Below are positions 12,701 to 25,302 of a DNA stretch of 64,000 nt, in pieces. Location of the stretch: the NCBI RefSeq assembly GCF_030463565.1, contig NC_134656.1, forward strand, positions 5,690,501 to 5,754,500, written 5' to 3'. The stretch comes from Pelecanus crispus. Taxonomy: Eukaryota; Chordata; Aves; Pelecaniformes; Pelecanidae. The notes under the pieces are model-generated. The model saw only the letters and a program-made list of their open reading frames with translations. It did no database searches and was not told the DNA's origin. Within the stretch, counting starts at the first letter, position 1, and each line of letters begins with the position of its first letter. The position numbers and the translations under genes are program-made.

Positions 12701-13056
12701 TGGGAATGTGAGTCCCAGCAGAAATGGTCTGGAGCACTTACCAGGACTAATCACTGTGCCATTGTTCTTGCAGATGTTTCATTCTTCAACAGTCTTAACA
12801 TTAACCTTTGCTTGAGGAGCAAGCCCATCTTATGACTTCCACATCAAAACATTCATATTTGCTGCTAACATGCCATACATCCTACCATTGAGTTAACAAA
12901 GTCATTGTTCCCCCCGAGAAAGTCCCCATCCACCAATGTTTGACCTGCTACCACTGATAGCACTTACTACTGGCGGCCAATATTGAAAAGAGACCTTACC
13001 TTAGCTCCAATTTGGTTCCCACACTGGCCAATCTGAAGATGCACAATTTCACGCAT
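9736..13056 (-). CDS. TUBB1: tubulin beta-1 chain (class VI, haematopoietic)
   Basis: Beta tubulin of the platelet/thrombocyte marginal band. It is a GTP-binding partner of alpha tubulin in microtubules. Four coding exons on the - strand: 13056-13000, 11352-11244, 11053-10943 and 10808-9736; sizes 57, 109 and 111 bases plus 1073 in the last, the standard vertebrate beta-tubulin layout. Total 1350 bases, 449 residues. It opens [23 protein letters not shown] is the cotranslational autoregulation motif. The GTP-binding signature GGGTGSG falls at residues 140-146. The C-terminal tail ([17 protein letters not shown]) is poorer in glutamate than general isotypes and matches the divergent class VI type. 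The position between ATP5F1E and CTSZ supports TUBB1 over other isotypes. All splice sites are GT-AG. No damage is seen. Confidence 0.97.
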
Positions 13057-13180
13057 TTTGTGTAGCTTAGACCTGTTGGTGACTACAACCTAACACAGGT
13101 TTTCTGGTTGCAGTCCCCAGAACAAGCCCTCTTTCTGCTGCTATATCAGCTACACCCAGCACAGTCTGCCCCAAGGGGCC

Positions 13181-13188
13181 CTTTTATA
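13181..13188 (-). promoter_or_regulatory. TATA box of TUBB1
   Basis: The - strand reads TATAAAAG. It lies about 125 bases upstream of the TUBB1 start codon (13056), which predicts a transcription start near 13155 and a 5' UTR of about 100 bases. This fits a tissue-restricted gene, unlike the CpG-island promoters of its neighbours. Confidence 0.65.
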
Positions 13189-13189
13189 C

Positions 13190-16040
13190 TAGTGAGATTG
13201 TCACTCAGCCAGCAAGGGGAGTAGCCAGCAACTCATCAAAGCCTTTCACAAGGAGGCAAAGTGCCTTTTCCCTGTCTGTGTACAGGGTACAAGAGCACAG
13301 GTACTGAGTGTCTTGGAAAATAAAATTGTTACACGCACCCCCTTACAATTAATTCCACTTCTCTGTACAGTGTGATTCGGGAATATCTGTGCACACTCTA
13401 TTTGTGTTTCATTATTTTATACATAATATATATACAAATATATATGCATACATAGAGATTATAGCCAAAAATGAGCAATCTTAATTTATTAAGCACATGT
13501 GCTTCTGCCATATAATTTAAATTTTAACATCATATGAGTCATACAGGACAGCAACCATAATAAAAACAGTAACAACTTTTGAGCAGTAGCCTCCTATAAG
13601 AACATTCAGCGCGCTGCCAGGCAAACTTGCAGTTCACTAATAAGCATCATTCTCAGTGTCTAACTGCATGAAGGAGGGGGACAGGATCAGTGACAAAAAA
13701 ATACTTTGTAAAACATAAATATAACACTGCACTCTCAGTGATATATGTTCCTTAAGCGTTTAATAAGAATCCATCAATTTCAGCCAATCTAAAATCTGAA
13801 TCAACTTGTGACTAATTCATACAGATGCTTGCTCTCTCTTCCTTTCCTGCCAGTAAGAAATACTGTATTTCTTATATTTCTTATTTTCTTATATCTGAGA
13901 TGTAGTATTTCAGAACTTGCCAGGAAAATGCTAGAGGTGAAAACCCAGTTCCACTGAAGTTAACTATAATGTTCTCTGTGTGAAATGTTTCACTGCATTA
14001 AAGGAAACGATGCAAAGCTGAGCAAAACACGACACGGTCGTGTTGCCTGCAGATAAACAGCACTAATATCGCTGAGCAACAGAAACCCAGAATGGACTGT
14101 CTTCTGGAAGCTTATAGTAGTTTTATTACACGTCAGACGACTATCAGTGCTTTGCAAATGTTCCTTTTAAGGATAGGAAAAGGAACTATAATTAGGAAAG
14201 CACCTTAAATTATTTTGTATAAAAAAATGACAGTGGAAGGACTTGACTCATTGAAAGTAATACCACTTTATGGGCTGCTAGAGATAAGGAATCTCTGAGC
14301 TTCCATATTGTTCCAAAAGAAGAATCAGCTTGTTCCAGACTTCCCCACCACAGATGACCTCCACTTCTTCCACCAGCCAATGGAGGAGCAGACAGCTGCT
14401 CCTAAGGCAAAGGTTAGCGCCAGAAGTGCATTGCAAAAAAGTAGCTAGCAAACATTCGGTCATCCTCTGCCAAGCTATGGGCCGTCCTCAGTAGGGAGCA
14501 ATAAAAGCAAGACTTTAAATTCAGGTAGATTAATTTTGTTTCCTTAAAACACAATAGTTTTATCATTTTCCAAAAAAGAAATATTCTCCGAACAGTTTAG
14601 TTTACTCAGCAAGGCAACGTAACAGTTATGGTCCATTGCTACATTGTAGGTATTTTCTACAATAGCGGTGGATATCTTCTACAATTTCCTAACACAAAAC
14701 TTTATAAAGGTTATTTGGACATTTACTTTGAAATAAAATTTAATTTTATTCATGCACATTTCATATTTGTCTTCTCCAACTATGCTTAGCTAAAAGCAAT
14801 GGTGCAATTCAGAGTTGTACATTCAATTGCTGCATTCTGAATGGGAGCTGCACTGACACAATGTGTCAGAGAGCTGACGACACTAAAGAAATACTACTTC
14901 AAATATGCAGTGTATTAATCTACAATAGCCACAAATTATGAAGAGGCTGAAGACGCTAATTCATCGTCCAAAAAATTTGGCAAAATAATTTCAGCAATAT
15001 ACTCACTGAGAGCATCTCACAAGCAAAGGAGGAAAAAAAAAAAAAAGGGAAGTGCAATATGCAATCACTTAACCTTGTTTTTTCTCTTGCTAAAAATAGG
15101 TCCCTGGAATCATGTGCCTCCTCTGAAGCACTTCCTTATTGAGTCTTAAAAATTATGGCACATGACACAAAGCACCTGAGGCACTTTGTGAAGCAGAGGT
15201 GGTTTGTGCCTCTTTTCCTCTCCTCCCCAATGGCATTTCTGTGAATCTCCAAGTCTGTCTTCATACCAAACCTGGTACAAGAAAAGCCTGTTTCTCTGTA
15301 AACTTTGTCTGCGGGCCTGTCATTCCGCAGCTCTGAGAAACCTCAAGCCTGCTAACTGCCCGAGCGCGCTTCCCAGGCGCAGCCATTGAACATGTGCTAT
15401 TGCAGATTAGCGGTGTGAGCGTCACCAGAGAAAGAGGAGATGGTGGTGGCAGAAGGGTTGGCTTCGAGGGACTTTTGGCACTGGGGAGATTAGGAGCAGC
15501 CTGGCACTGGGCACAGCTACTACCAGCCTGTCCCGCAGTGTCTATTATCAGGCTGCCCACTGTTTCCATTGCTTTCAGACTGGGCCCCAGATACCAAAGC
15601 TCTGGTGATGGGCGTAAGCTAAGACCACAAACAAGCCAGGTTTTTTTGGTTATTGGGGTTTTTTTTGCTTCTGTTTTTCTTGGTTGTTTTGGGTTTTTTT
15701 AATGCCACCACAGTACCCACTAGCAGCAAATACGCATGTGCAGGGAGGCATTCTGGGATACTTTTTTAACGTGGTTTGCCTGGGAGGACCTAGCTTTTCA
15801 CAGTAGCAGAGAAGATTGTTGAGAAGAAAGCCTATTCAATTTGAGATAAGCTTGGCTACAGGCCACCAGATAATTTTAGAGAGAACTGTGAATGGCTGCC
15901 AGACAAGCTGATGCTAGTCTCAACTAATCATCTGGGCTAGCTACATCATCCTTAGGAATGCTACCAAAAAACGTTGCATTCAGCAGGCAATAAAGATGAC
16001 CTGCTTCCCATTTCAATGCCTGTTAGTAAGAACAACTATC
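13190..16040. other. TUBB1-CTSZ intergenic spacer
   Basis: Divergent intergenic region. AT-rich with an AT microsatellite-like patch at about 13410-13455 and a T/G-rich low-complexity stretch at about 15640-15705. I see no exon. Regulatory sites for TUBB1 probably lie at its left end. Confidence 0.5.
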
Positions 16041-16142
16041 TAAAGGCTGCCTCCCTCTGGCAGGTGGTCCAAAGGAAATGGTTGGACTGGATGATAAAGG
16101 TCTTTTCCAACCTAAACGATTCTATGATTCTATGATTCTAAA
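16041..16142 (+). mobile_element. CR1 LINE 3' fragment
   Basis: Short sense fragment of a CR1 3' end: the GGTTGGACTGGATGAT block at about 16082-16098, then the TTCCAACCTAAACGATTC block, then repeats of the octamer ATTCTATG to 16142. The left edge is approximate. Confidence 0.85.
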
Positions 16143-17046
16143 TAAAGTGGGACTGCCCGCTGTAAGTTATCGCCAGCGTAATGAGCCCCTATGTTTAAAC
16201 AAACAGGTTTTGGTACAATCGGAGTGGACAACGGAGCAGTTCGTTGCCTTCCCCAGACTGCACATCTATGATCTGGCAAAATCTTGGGGTTTGCAGCATA
16301 TGAATTCATCTGCTGGGTAGTGCCCTTACTTGGGTCCTACTGCCACAACCACGGTTACCGTTGGGTTTGGATCATTTGATGAATTGCCGAAAAGGTCAAC
16401 AGCATAGCAGTCAGGCTCGGTTCTTGCTCTGCTGTCCCCTTTGCTGCATGGGTTCTCAGTGCCTTGGTTTCTCTATTCATAATGTGGAGCTAATAAAGCT
16501 CATGCCTTTTATAAAAAGTGCTGAGAGATAAGGAAGAAAAGCTATGAGGGAAGAACTGGCTATGGTTTACTAAACCTCTTTTCCAATCATGAAAGCTTGA
16601 GCCAACATACGGAAAAGGGCCTGGTAGTCCACTCACACAGATACTTAAACCTTGTGCAGGAAAATTACAAAACTATTTTTACTATTGACTAAATCTTGTA
16701 GCAGATAATGAAGAATCTTCAAATGTCCTGGAATAGCCTAAAAAAACGGACATAGGCCTGTATTCCTTTGAAAACTGTAGCATAAAAAGGCTTGAGAAAT
16801 CAAAACTTGGGACTAGCAAAAAACCACAACCGAACCAACCCCCAGCCTGCCTGCTCTGTGCAATCCCAGTCGCTGGGTGCAGCCTTACACAACGCCGATG
16901 CGTTAGGCCAAAGGCAGAGAGCCGTAACCCGGCCGCGCAGGCTCTGCGTCCGTCCCAGGTACAAACCCTCGTCACAATCCCTGCGTCGAGCGCAACTCTC
17001 CATATTGGATCATCACGATATTTTAATTGCTTTTCCTTTTCCTTTT

Positions 17047-17078
17047 TTTTTTTTTTTTTTTTGGGGGGGGGGGGGCGG
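17047..17078. repeat. T-run joined to G-run
   Basis: About 20 T followed by 12 or more G, some 465 bases upstream of the CTSZ start codon at the edge of its CpG island. Confidence 0.9.
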
Positions 17079-17129
17079 TGGGGAGAGATCAAAATTGCTT
17101 CATTTTAATTGCTTCATTTTTGAGCGTGT

Positions 17130-18240
17130 GCGACGGGGACTTCACCCGGGGCACCCGCGGGAGGCCGGCACCGCCTGCAGCGCGCCCGGCGCCGGGGCGG
17201 GAGCGCGAGCGCAGCCATTTCGGGGCCCTCCCTACGTTCGCTCCTTGCCCCCCAGGACACGAATGAGGTCCCGTTAGGGAGGGCCTAGCGACGTACACGC
17301 TGTACTTGGCATCACCGAGCGCAGCTCCCACGGGACACACGTTGTTATCAGCGCGAAATACTGAGCGAGGGACGCTCCGCATGCCCCTGCCCGCCGCAGG
17401 TGACCGCGCAGCGCAGCGCACTGCCGGGCCGGGCCGGGCCGTCCCCTTCCCCGCCGAGCCCCGCCCGCCCCTCCGGGCCCTCCCCGCCGCCCTTAAGTAC
17501 CGGCGCCGGGGCGGTGCTGCGGGGAAGGTGCTGCCGCCCCAGCATGGCCGGGCCGTCCCCGCGCCTGGCGCCCCTGCTGCTCCCGCTGCTGCTCTGGGGC
17601 TGCCTCTGCCCGCCCGCCCGCGCCGGCCTTCACTTCAGGGAGGGGCAGCGCTGCTACCGGCCGGCCCCGCGCAAGGCCCCCGGGCTGAGGTGAGCTGCCC
17701 CCGCCGCCCCGGCCCCCACGGGGCTGCCGCCCGGCCCCGGCCGCCTCCCCCGGCCCCCTCCAAGCGCGGTCGCGGCCCTGGGAAGGGGCCGGGCGGGGGC
17801 TTTGCGGCCCCGGCATCGCCCGGTCCCGGGGGGGGGGAGGGGGACCCTGGCCCCCGCTGCCCGGGCCGGTCACGCTGCCCGCTGCCACGTGACCCGCGCT
17901 GCTCGCCGGACACTCGTTCCGAAATCCCGTGAAAGCCGGTTTTTGGGGTTCGGTTTTTTTGTTTTGTTTTGTTTTAAATCCCCTGCTTCGGCCGAGCAGC
18001 GCGGGCGCTAGCGCTCTCTCCGCCCGCCCGCAGGACCTACCCCCGCCCGCACGAGTACCTGGAGCCCTCCGCGCTGCCCCGGCGCTGGGACTGGCGGAAC
18101 GTGAGCGGCGTCAACTACGCCAGCAGCACGCGCAACCAGCACATCCCGCGCTACTGCGGCTCCTGCTGGGCCCACGGCAGCACCAGCGCCTTAGCAGGTA
18201 CGCCGCGCCGGGCCCCGCCCGCTGGGCTGCGGCCGTCGGT
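17130..18240 (+). promoter_or_regulatory. CpG island of CTSZ
   Basis: Strongly GC- and CpG-rich block covering the CTSZ promoter, exons 1 and 2 and intron 1. I see no TATA box close to the start codon at 17544, so a dispersed-start promoter is likely. Confidence 0.75.
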
Positions 18241-21200
18241 AAGCGGGGGACGCTTGTCTTCAGCTCACGCAATGGCTGGTGTAAAGCGGGGCTGCCGGGT
18301 CGCTGCAGCGGCCGGCGCCGCGAAGCCCGAGATGTCTGCGAGTACACCAGGAGCGGCGGGAATGCCCAGGCGGGCAGCTGCAGGCAGCGTGGCTCCAACG
18401 GAGAAAGCAATCGCAGTGGGGCTGTCCCCACCCGCTCAGAATCGTGCGAGGCGCGAACGCGGGCACGGTTCAAAAGCTGTTTGCAGAAGGAACGCGTTCC
18501 TAGCTCCTGCCAGACTGCTGCTCAGGGCCTGGAGTAAGAACTGGGCTCTCTGCCCTCTGCTTGGAGGCATGCTGATGGCGGCAGCAGATGCAAAAGCAGT
18601 TATTGTGTCTCCTTCCCTTTTTCGGTACCTCAGCCTGCTGCGCTACGTCTGCAGCGGCGCGGGGCTGCTCCAGTGGTGCCTGGATATGAGGAAATGAAAG
18701 AAGTTGCCTCTTCTGGGGAGGGCCCGCAGGGTATTAGCTTCAAGAGCCATCATGCAAATGAACTGACTACCACCACGTACTGACAAATCTAGTTTCAGCA
18801 GCCACCTTTCAGCCCTTTTCTTGGGAAAAGGGAAGTAGGCGTTTGCTTCAGTTGGAGAAATATTTTCCCTAGAGAGAATACATGATGATTTGCATGCAAT
18901 GGTAATATGATGCAGAAGTACTGTTCGCATGGGGAGGCTGTAAGAGAATTAACTGTGAAGGAGAAATAGAGGAAACTGCAGAAATGGGAAGATGATGCAG
19001 GTGTGAGCAGGCAGCAGGAACTGTGAAGGAATGTTCTTGGGCAGTACAAGAATACAGACACACAGGAAACCTGCTGTGATGCAGTGAAGTACTAGGAAAG
19101 ATAAAATACAGCAACTTCTTAATTATGTAACTTTAGTTAAAACTTAATTGTGTATGCAGGTATGCCGGTATGTGCATCTTTCTAAGTATAAAAGGTTGAT
19201 TTTAAAAATCAGGATATTTTTTCTTAACTGCTCTGAATAGTTAAAGCATTCATTCCTTTTCTTGTTGCTGGAAGACTAGGCTGGGATAGTGCCTCCCAGT
19301 TCTGTCACATATGACTGAATGTTGTTAGTACTAATAGGATTAAAAGTACTACAGTGGCATCAGTTAAGACTGTTAATGCACTGTGAGGAGCAGTTTATAA
19401 ATACTCATCAGGAAGCTTTTCTGCCAAGCAAGCTAGGTGTTTCTGACAAAATAAGGCAGGAGGGTGGCAATGCCTGTCTGAGATGGCAGGATAACAGTGA
19501 GGATATACTTCTGAAAGCTTTTCCTTGCTTTAAGTTTGTGAAGACCGTCTCTCAGAGCCAGAGAGCTGGGCTGCGTGGGTTTATGCATAAATCTTTACTG
19601 CTGTAAAAGAGGCTAGTGAGAGCTGGTTTTATGATGTCTTATTTGAAAACTCTTTGCTGTCAAAGCCAGGAAACGGCTCTGGAAGTTTTCAGCAGCTGTG
19701 ACTCAGTAATAGAGGTGCAGGGCACTTAGAGGCTTTAAACAGATCTACTCATCTGCATATTTTTGCTGAGTTTTTAATGGAAAAAACTTCTAATGGAAAC
19801 CGCAATAATAACTCAGCCTGCCGGTCTGAGTTAGGTCATGCTATGTGCCTCACTGTCGACAGTAAAGGCTTTTCAACCACAAGCACTGTTGCCTGCAAAG
19901 TTACAGGCTCAATGAAGGAGGGACAGTGTTAACTAGTTCCAGTGTGTAGCCACCCACATATTCCACTAATGAAAACCAATTTCTTATCCTTACAGATCGA
20001 ATCAACATAAAGAGAAAAGGTGCATGGCCTTCTGCCTACCTCTCCGTTCAGAATGTGATTGACTGTGCGGACGCAGGATCCTGTGAAGGTGGAGACCACT
20101 CAGGTGTCTGGATGTATGCCCACGACCATGGCATTCCAGATGAGACCTGCAACAACTACCAAGCTAAGGATCAAAGTATGATGCCTATTTGCTTTGCTGC
20201 AAGGCTTCATCCCAGATCTTAATGTATATAAGTAAAAAAAAGAAAATGATAGTTTTTTGGGTTTTCAGTGTACTGGCTCCTGCCTTTCAGTGTAGTACCT
20301 GCTGTTCGACTGACAGAACAGGTTTTCTTTACAGACCTCTGTGTGTTGTCTTACTCTAGCCAGGCAGCATAGCATTGAATCATGCCCAGACAAGTTTCCA
20401 CAGCTAAATTGTTTAAACTTAATCTCTTAAGTCTGTGATATACAATCCCTAATGTACTGAAATATTTACAAGTTGTCTCCTCAAGCTAACAAAAAAAAGG
20501 AGAAATGTAACCTTTGTCTGGTCATGTATGACTGGAATAGTTTCTGTATCTACAGAGAAGCACATCTGAAACATTTCCTCATCAAAGCACTTATGCCTAT
20601 GAAGTAAAGAATAGTAACTAGTGATTGTAGAGGCTTTGAATGTGGTTTCCAGAAAGGAATTTAGTTCACCAGAGAGAGTATGTATTGGTAATTAAGTTAT
20701 TAATATCTGCCTCAAATAAGTTAAAGGGAAAAAAAGCTTAGTGTATGTCCTGGTTTCAGCTGGGATAGAGTTAATTTTCTTCCTGGTAGCTGACATGTTC
20801 TGGATTTAGTATGAGAATAATGCTGATAACACACTGATGTTTTAGTTGTTGCTAAGTAGTGCCTACACCAGTCAAGGACTTTCCAGCTCCCCATGCTCTG
20901 CCAGGTGCACAAGAAGCTGGGAGGGGGCATGGCCAGGAGAGCTGCCCCAGCCTGCCCCGAGGACCATTCCATACCATACGGTGTCGTGCTCAGTATAGAA
21001 ACTGGGGGGAGTTGGTTGGGGGGCAGCTATCGCTGCTCAGGGATGGGATGGGCATTGGTCAGTGGGTGGCGAGCAACTGCATTGTGCATCACTTGCTGTG
21101 TATATTCTTTTATAATTTTTATTACTATCTTCTCTTCCTCTGCTGTCCTATTAAACTGCCTTTATCTCAACCCATGGGTTTAATCTTTTTTTTTTTCTGA

Positions 21201-22544
21201 TTCTCTCCCCCATCCCACTGCAGTGGGGAGGGTGAGTGAGTGGCTGCATGGTGCTTAGTTACTGACTGGGGTTAAACCATAACAGTGTGATATCATTAAT
21301 TCACCTGAAGAAAAGCATTGTCTTTCAGTGATAATCTCACTTTTGTTTTGTAGAATGTAACAAGTTTAACCAGTGTGGAACTTGTGTCACTTTTGGAGAA
21401 TGCCATGTGATAAAGAACTACACTCTCTGGAAAGTTGCTGACTATGGGTCTGTCAGTGGAAGAGAAAAGATGATGGCAGAAATCTATGCTAATGGACCAA
21501 TTAGGTAAAAAAAAAAATCAAATAGTAAAACAGAAAATGTTTAGTTACTAGTAATACTGGGATTGAAATACTTAACTCATTCTATTGACTGAAGTGTACC
21601 TCTCCACTCTAGCACATGTTAGCAGCTCTGCACTAATATGCAGATTTAGCTTGTTTGTAGATAAATTGGGCTCTTAAGTCAAAATGCAACAAAACCAATT
21701 AGTTTTTTTTAGCCAGGCCCCTGCCCTGATCCCCTTGTATAAAAATGCTTTCTCTATTTTATTACAGCTGTGGCATAATGGCTACTGAGAAGTTGGATGC
21801 TTACACTGGAGGGCTTTATACAGAGTACAACCCCTCGCCTGTGGTGAATCACATTGTATCTGTGGCTGGCTGGGGTGTAGAAAATGGAACAGAATACTGG
21901 ATTGTTCGTAACTCCTGGGGTGAACCCTGGGTAAGGAAACATAGGAACAAACACATGTGCAGAATTACTTCAGAGGAAAGGTGGGGCTTTTCACTTGCAA
22001 ACAGGAAGCTGCAAAGCTAGCCTGTGGATAGGAAAAGTAAAACTTTCTTTGAGCTAGACTAGCAATTAAAAAATGAAACCTAACTAATCTGAAGACAAGG
22101 ATATTCAGCCAAAGTTACTTGGCTAATGCCAACTCAGTGGGAAATGCTACCCTTCCATGGACATGCAGCTCCTGTTATGGGCAACTGTAAATTACTATTA
22201 GTTGTAGGCAAAAATCAAGTCACATACCTGGAATAGATGAGGGGGATGTAAATTCACCAAAACAGATTGCCGAGGTTGCCCTGTGAACCCAGTGTTATAC
22301 TTCATCTTGAGTGAATTCCTACATTTGCTTAAAAATCATTCATATTTGGAAAACAGAACAGATTTAGCAAATCAATAGCAAACATTTTCTGTAGTTATGT
22401 TTTCTAATTGACAATGCAAATTCTTTACAGGGTGAAAGAGGGTGGCTGAGAATTGTGACAAGTGCATATAAAGGTGGAAGAGGAGCAGACTACAATCTTG
22501 CCATTGAAGAGGACTGTGCATATGGAGACGCTATACTTCCTTGA
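17544..22544 (+). CDS. CTSZ: cathepsin Z (cathepsin X), lysosomal carboxypeptidase
   Basis: Papain-family (C1A) lysosomal cysteine protease that removes single residues from the C-terminus of substrates. Six coding exons: 17544-17689, 18034-18197, 19996-20175, 21354-21504, 21768-21930, 22431-22544; 918 bases, 305 residues (human 303). Residues 1-27 are a leucine-rich signal peptide. A very short propeptide containing a Cys (RCYRP, residue 37) follows, as is special to this enzyme. The active-site block [12 protein letters not shown] is at residues 85-96, with nucleophile Cys93; the HIP mini-loop is the cathepsin Z hallmark that blocks endopeptidase action. The catalytic His242 is in [12 protein letters not shown] and the Asn262 in RNSWGEPW. 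An NVSG glycosylation sequon lies at residue 71. All introns are GT-AG. Intron 3 carries a solo LTR. The gene is tail to tail with NELFCD. It looks intact. Confidence 0.97.
20746..21284 (+). mobile_element. solo LTR of an endogenous retrovirus, sense in CTSZ intron 3
   Basis: About 540 bases starting TGTCCTGGTTTCAGC and ending TTAAACCATAACA, i.e. TG...CA termini. It is flanked by GTGTA on the left and GTGTG on the right, a probable target-site duplication of about 5 bases with one difference. It is the terminal repeat of an avian ERV family common in Neoaves (probably ERVL- or ERVK-type; I cannot fix the family name without a library). No internal region remains, so it is a solo LTR. It is related to the LTR at 48195-48760. 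The nearly matching duplication suggests moderate age. Confidence 0.85.
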
Positions 22545-23400
22545 GTCTATATTGTACCTCTTTCTGTTTAGGAACTACTTTGTCTGGAAGCTTCCCAGAA
22601 TGACCTTTCTCCGTTTAAAGAATGTAGCCTAAAACTCTTTCACAGTTCAAACCATCATGTGGTTCTGCAAAATTAGCCTAGATATGAAGACACAGTGTGT
22701 TCCTAGGAAAATAAATACAGAACTGCCTTTAGATAATTATTTACAACTTAAAAAAAAAGTAATTTACCCATTAAAAAGTTGTCTGCCTTGATGCACAGTA
22801 TTTAAATCATATTGACTTAGTCACAGAAACTGTATAGGTAAATCTCTGTATTTTTTAATACAAACTATGTAGACATACTGGGAAGGAAGAAGTATACTCA
22901 ATATTTGGGTCTAGAGCTTATATTAAATTCTCTAACAGTATTGAGCAAATATCATCTCACAATGATACAGATGAAAAAACAAAGCTAAGTCTGGATATGG
23001 TATTTTCAAAAACTAACTCACTCCCCTGTTGTTTCCTTGGCCTCCTGGTAAAACAGTCATTGGAAGTCTCATATAATGCAGTTGCTTTTATCCAACCAAA
23101 ATGATATAACAGGAAGTACTTTGCTCAACAAAGTCTAAACACTTCTTAGTTATTTGAGCAAAGACTAATTAAAGTCCTTGCTTTAATATGTGATTGGCTG
23201 TGCCATTTTTCTCTTAAAGAAGCAAAGTATAAATTGCCACAAGCCAGAACTCCTCACTAATTTAACGAAAGGTAGCAAATTCTCTTCCTTGGTAACTGGC
23301 TCAGTTTTACGTGGCAAATCAGTGCCATATCAAGTGTTACTAACTGGCATTGTTAATTGCATTTAATAAATGGACATTTTTCTCTTACATGACTGTATGC
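22545..23400 (+). other. CTSZ: CTSZ 3' UTR with two polyadenylation signals
   Basis: The stop is at 22542-22544. AATAAA motifs occur at 22710-22715 and 23365-23370, predicting a short and a long 3' UTR (about 190 and 850 bases). Which is used cannot be told from sequence. Confidence 0.6.
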
Positions 23401-25302
23401 TTATTAACATGTTTTCAGTCATCTCCTACTGTTGTACCTAATGAGTGGTCTCATGGCAGACTAGTGCCAAAAAAGGATTCATTCTGCCAAGCTGCAGTGC
23501 CTGCTGTAACTTAAGTTCCATTGAGACACGAACACGGTAGTACTGATCACAGCATCATGGAAGCTTTAACTAGTTAAAAAAAAATCATCTACACGGGTAA
23601 GTACAGAGCAACTCAAGTGTTTAGAGGAAGCGATACCAAGCTTGAACACAGAGGAGAGCAAAAGTATACATTGTTTGAACAGCTGGCAAATTTGCATTGG
23701 ACACAGGAAACTTGCTCTCAGTTATCACTCAAAGATGATACAGGGCTACATCCTAAAATGAAACTCTTTAGGGTGAATTGTTTTTATAGCTAATTCCACA
23801 AAGAAAGGAAATCGGACTACAAAAAGCCAAACCTGTATGCTAATTCTACTTAAAGTATTATGAAAAGTAGGTCCCACGCAGGTTTAAATGGTGAGAGGTA
23901 GCTGGAGTTATAGTATGTTTTCTATTCAAAGATATGCAAAGAAGGTCAGAACAGCTTCTGCAGAAGCAAGTTTTGCCCTTTTGAGGCTGTGCTTTAAGTT
24001 GATTAGAGCACTGTAGGTGTTGTTATGGTAAGCTCAGTCACTGTGGAGAGTTAGGTGGGGGACCTGCTGAGGGAAGGGAAGATGCACTCTTTAAAAAAAG
24101 GAGTTAAGAATCTATGCAATCGGCTGCTGTCTCAAGAATTATCATGGTAGTTTAGAGTTCCCATTCATGAATCACTGACAACAGAGAAGAATAAAGTGAT
24201 TTCCTTTTTAAATTTACATCCAGTTGAACCTAAAATGTCAATGTCTGTTAGAAAATGGGTTCTTCAGAAAACAGATGTGCTTGGAAAAGTGCAATGGGCT
24301 TGTCTATACCCCTCACTTTTAAACAAACAGTATTTGCCTGTACAAAGAGAAATCCAGCCTAATGAACAGAAAGAGTAGTCTTAATGAAACTTTGAAAGAA
24401 GTATCTGGAAAAGAGAAAAACCCTTTAAATAAAGGTAAATTATAATCTTGAGTGTATCCCCCACTGTTTGGCATGAACCAGGAGAGAGCAGAGGTAAGTA
24501 TAAAAACCAAGCCACAACAAGCAGTAATGAAATTTCTGCACACATTTGTATTTTTGGACAGCAGAAGAATTCTGACATGGTAATGAAACTTACCAGTAAC
24601 ATTTGATGCATCTATTTAACAAAAAAATAGATTCTGAAAGGTAACACACTCATGTAGGATTCATCTGTTAATAGAAAACTAACCTTGATTGTTACAACTC
24701 CGCTTGTGTTGCACAAACTTTTTTTTTTTTCCCCCCTAGCAATAAGTATGTAGCATATTTAAATTCCAGTACCATGCAAAGGCGAGAAAGAGGCATTATG
24801 GCTTGTCTGCAGCACAGAGCTAATCACACAAATTCCTTTTTTTACAACTCGCAACATCAAGAACTAGAGCATTCAAGATTTAGTCCTCAGAGAACTATCT
24901 GCAAAGTGTTTTTAGTAGGAACTACCTTCCCCATTCTTCAGGTTTTGTATATTACACAAAGAATCAGTGACAAATTCTGCAAGTAACCAAAAATAACATT
25001 CTTCAAAATAAATGCTTCTCTCCTGCTACCCTCTTCGGAATAGTCAGATTTATACTGTTTTGTGTAACAACAGAAAATCCTTCAGTAATATTCCATCTTC
25101 CAAAGTACACTAAGAGTCCTCTGATATGAAGCTGAAGGTCACCATGCAAGTCAATCAAACGCCCTTCAGCCCTTTCTTCCTTGTTTTGGGTTTGTTGGTT
25201 TGGGGTTTTTTGCTGCTGTGTTGCCCAGTTATAGAACCTTACTGGTGGGGAGTATGGCAAAGTAGTGATCACGTGCTCTGCATTCTTGATATTTTCCACC
25301 CC
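23401..25302. other. convergent CTSZ/NELFCD spacer, includes NELFCD 3' UTR
   Basis: AT-rich. It must hold the NELFCD 3' UTR to the left of 25303. I saw no clear AATAAA on the - strand close to the stop. It contains copy A of a duplicated segment (24531-24648, listed separately). Confidence 0.5.
24531..24648 (-). repeat. duplicated 120-bp segment, copy A
   Basis: Direct copy of the segment at 28147-28268, identical except for about two substitutions and a shorter A-run. On the - strand (NELFCD sense) it carries a 3' splice-like CTTTCAG before 24633 and a donor-like GTAAGT after 24594, bracketing 40 bases. It lies about 0.7 kb beyond the NELFCD stop codon. Confidence 0.9.

Noticed and set aside
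17306-18697. Several long frames across CTSZ exons 1 and 2
   Set aside because: Compositional; they run through the splice sites of CTSZ exons 1 and 2.
24280-24298. Possible NELFCD last exon reading A-H-C in the right phase
   Set aside because: A far better match, [11 protein letters not shown] followed by a stop, was found at 25337-25303 with a good acceptor.
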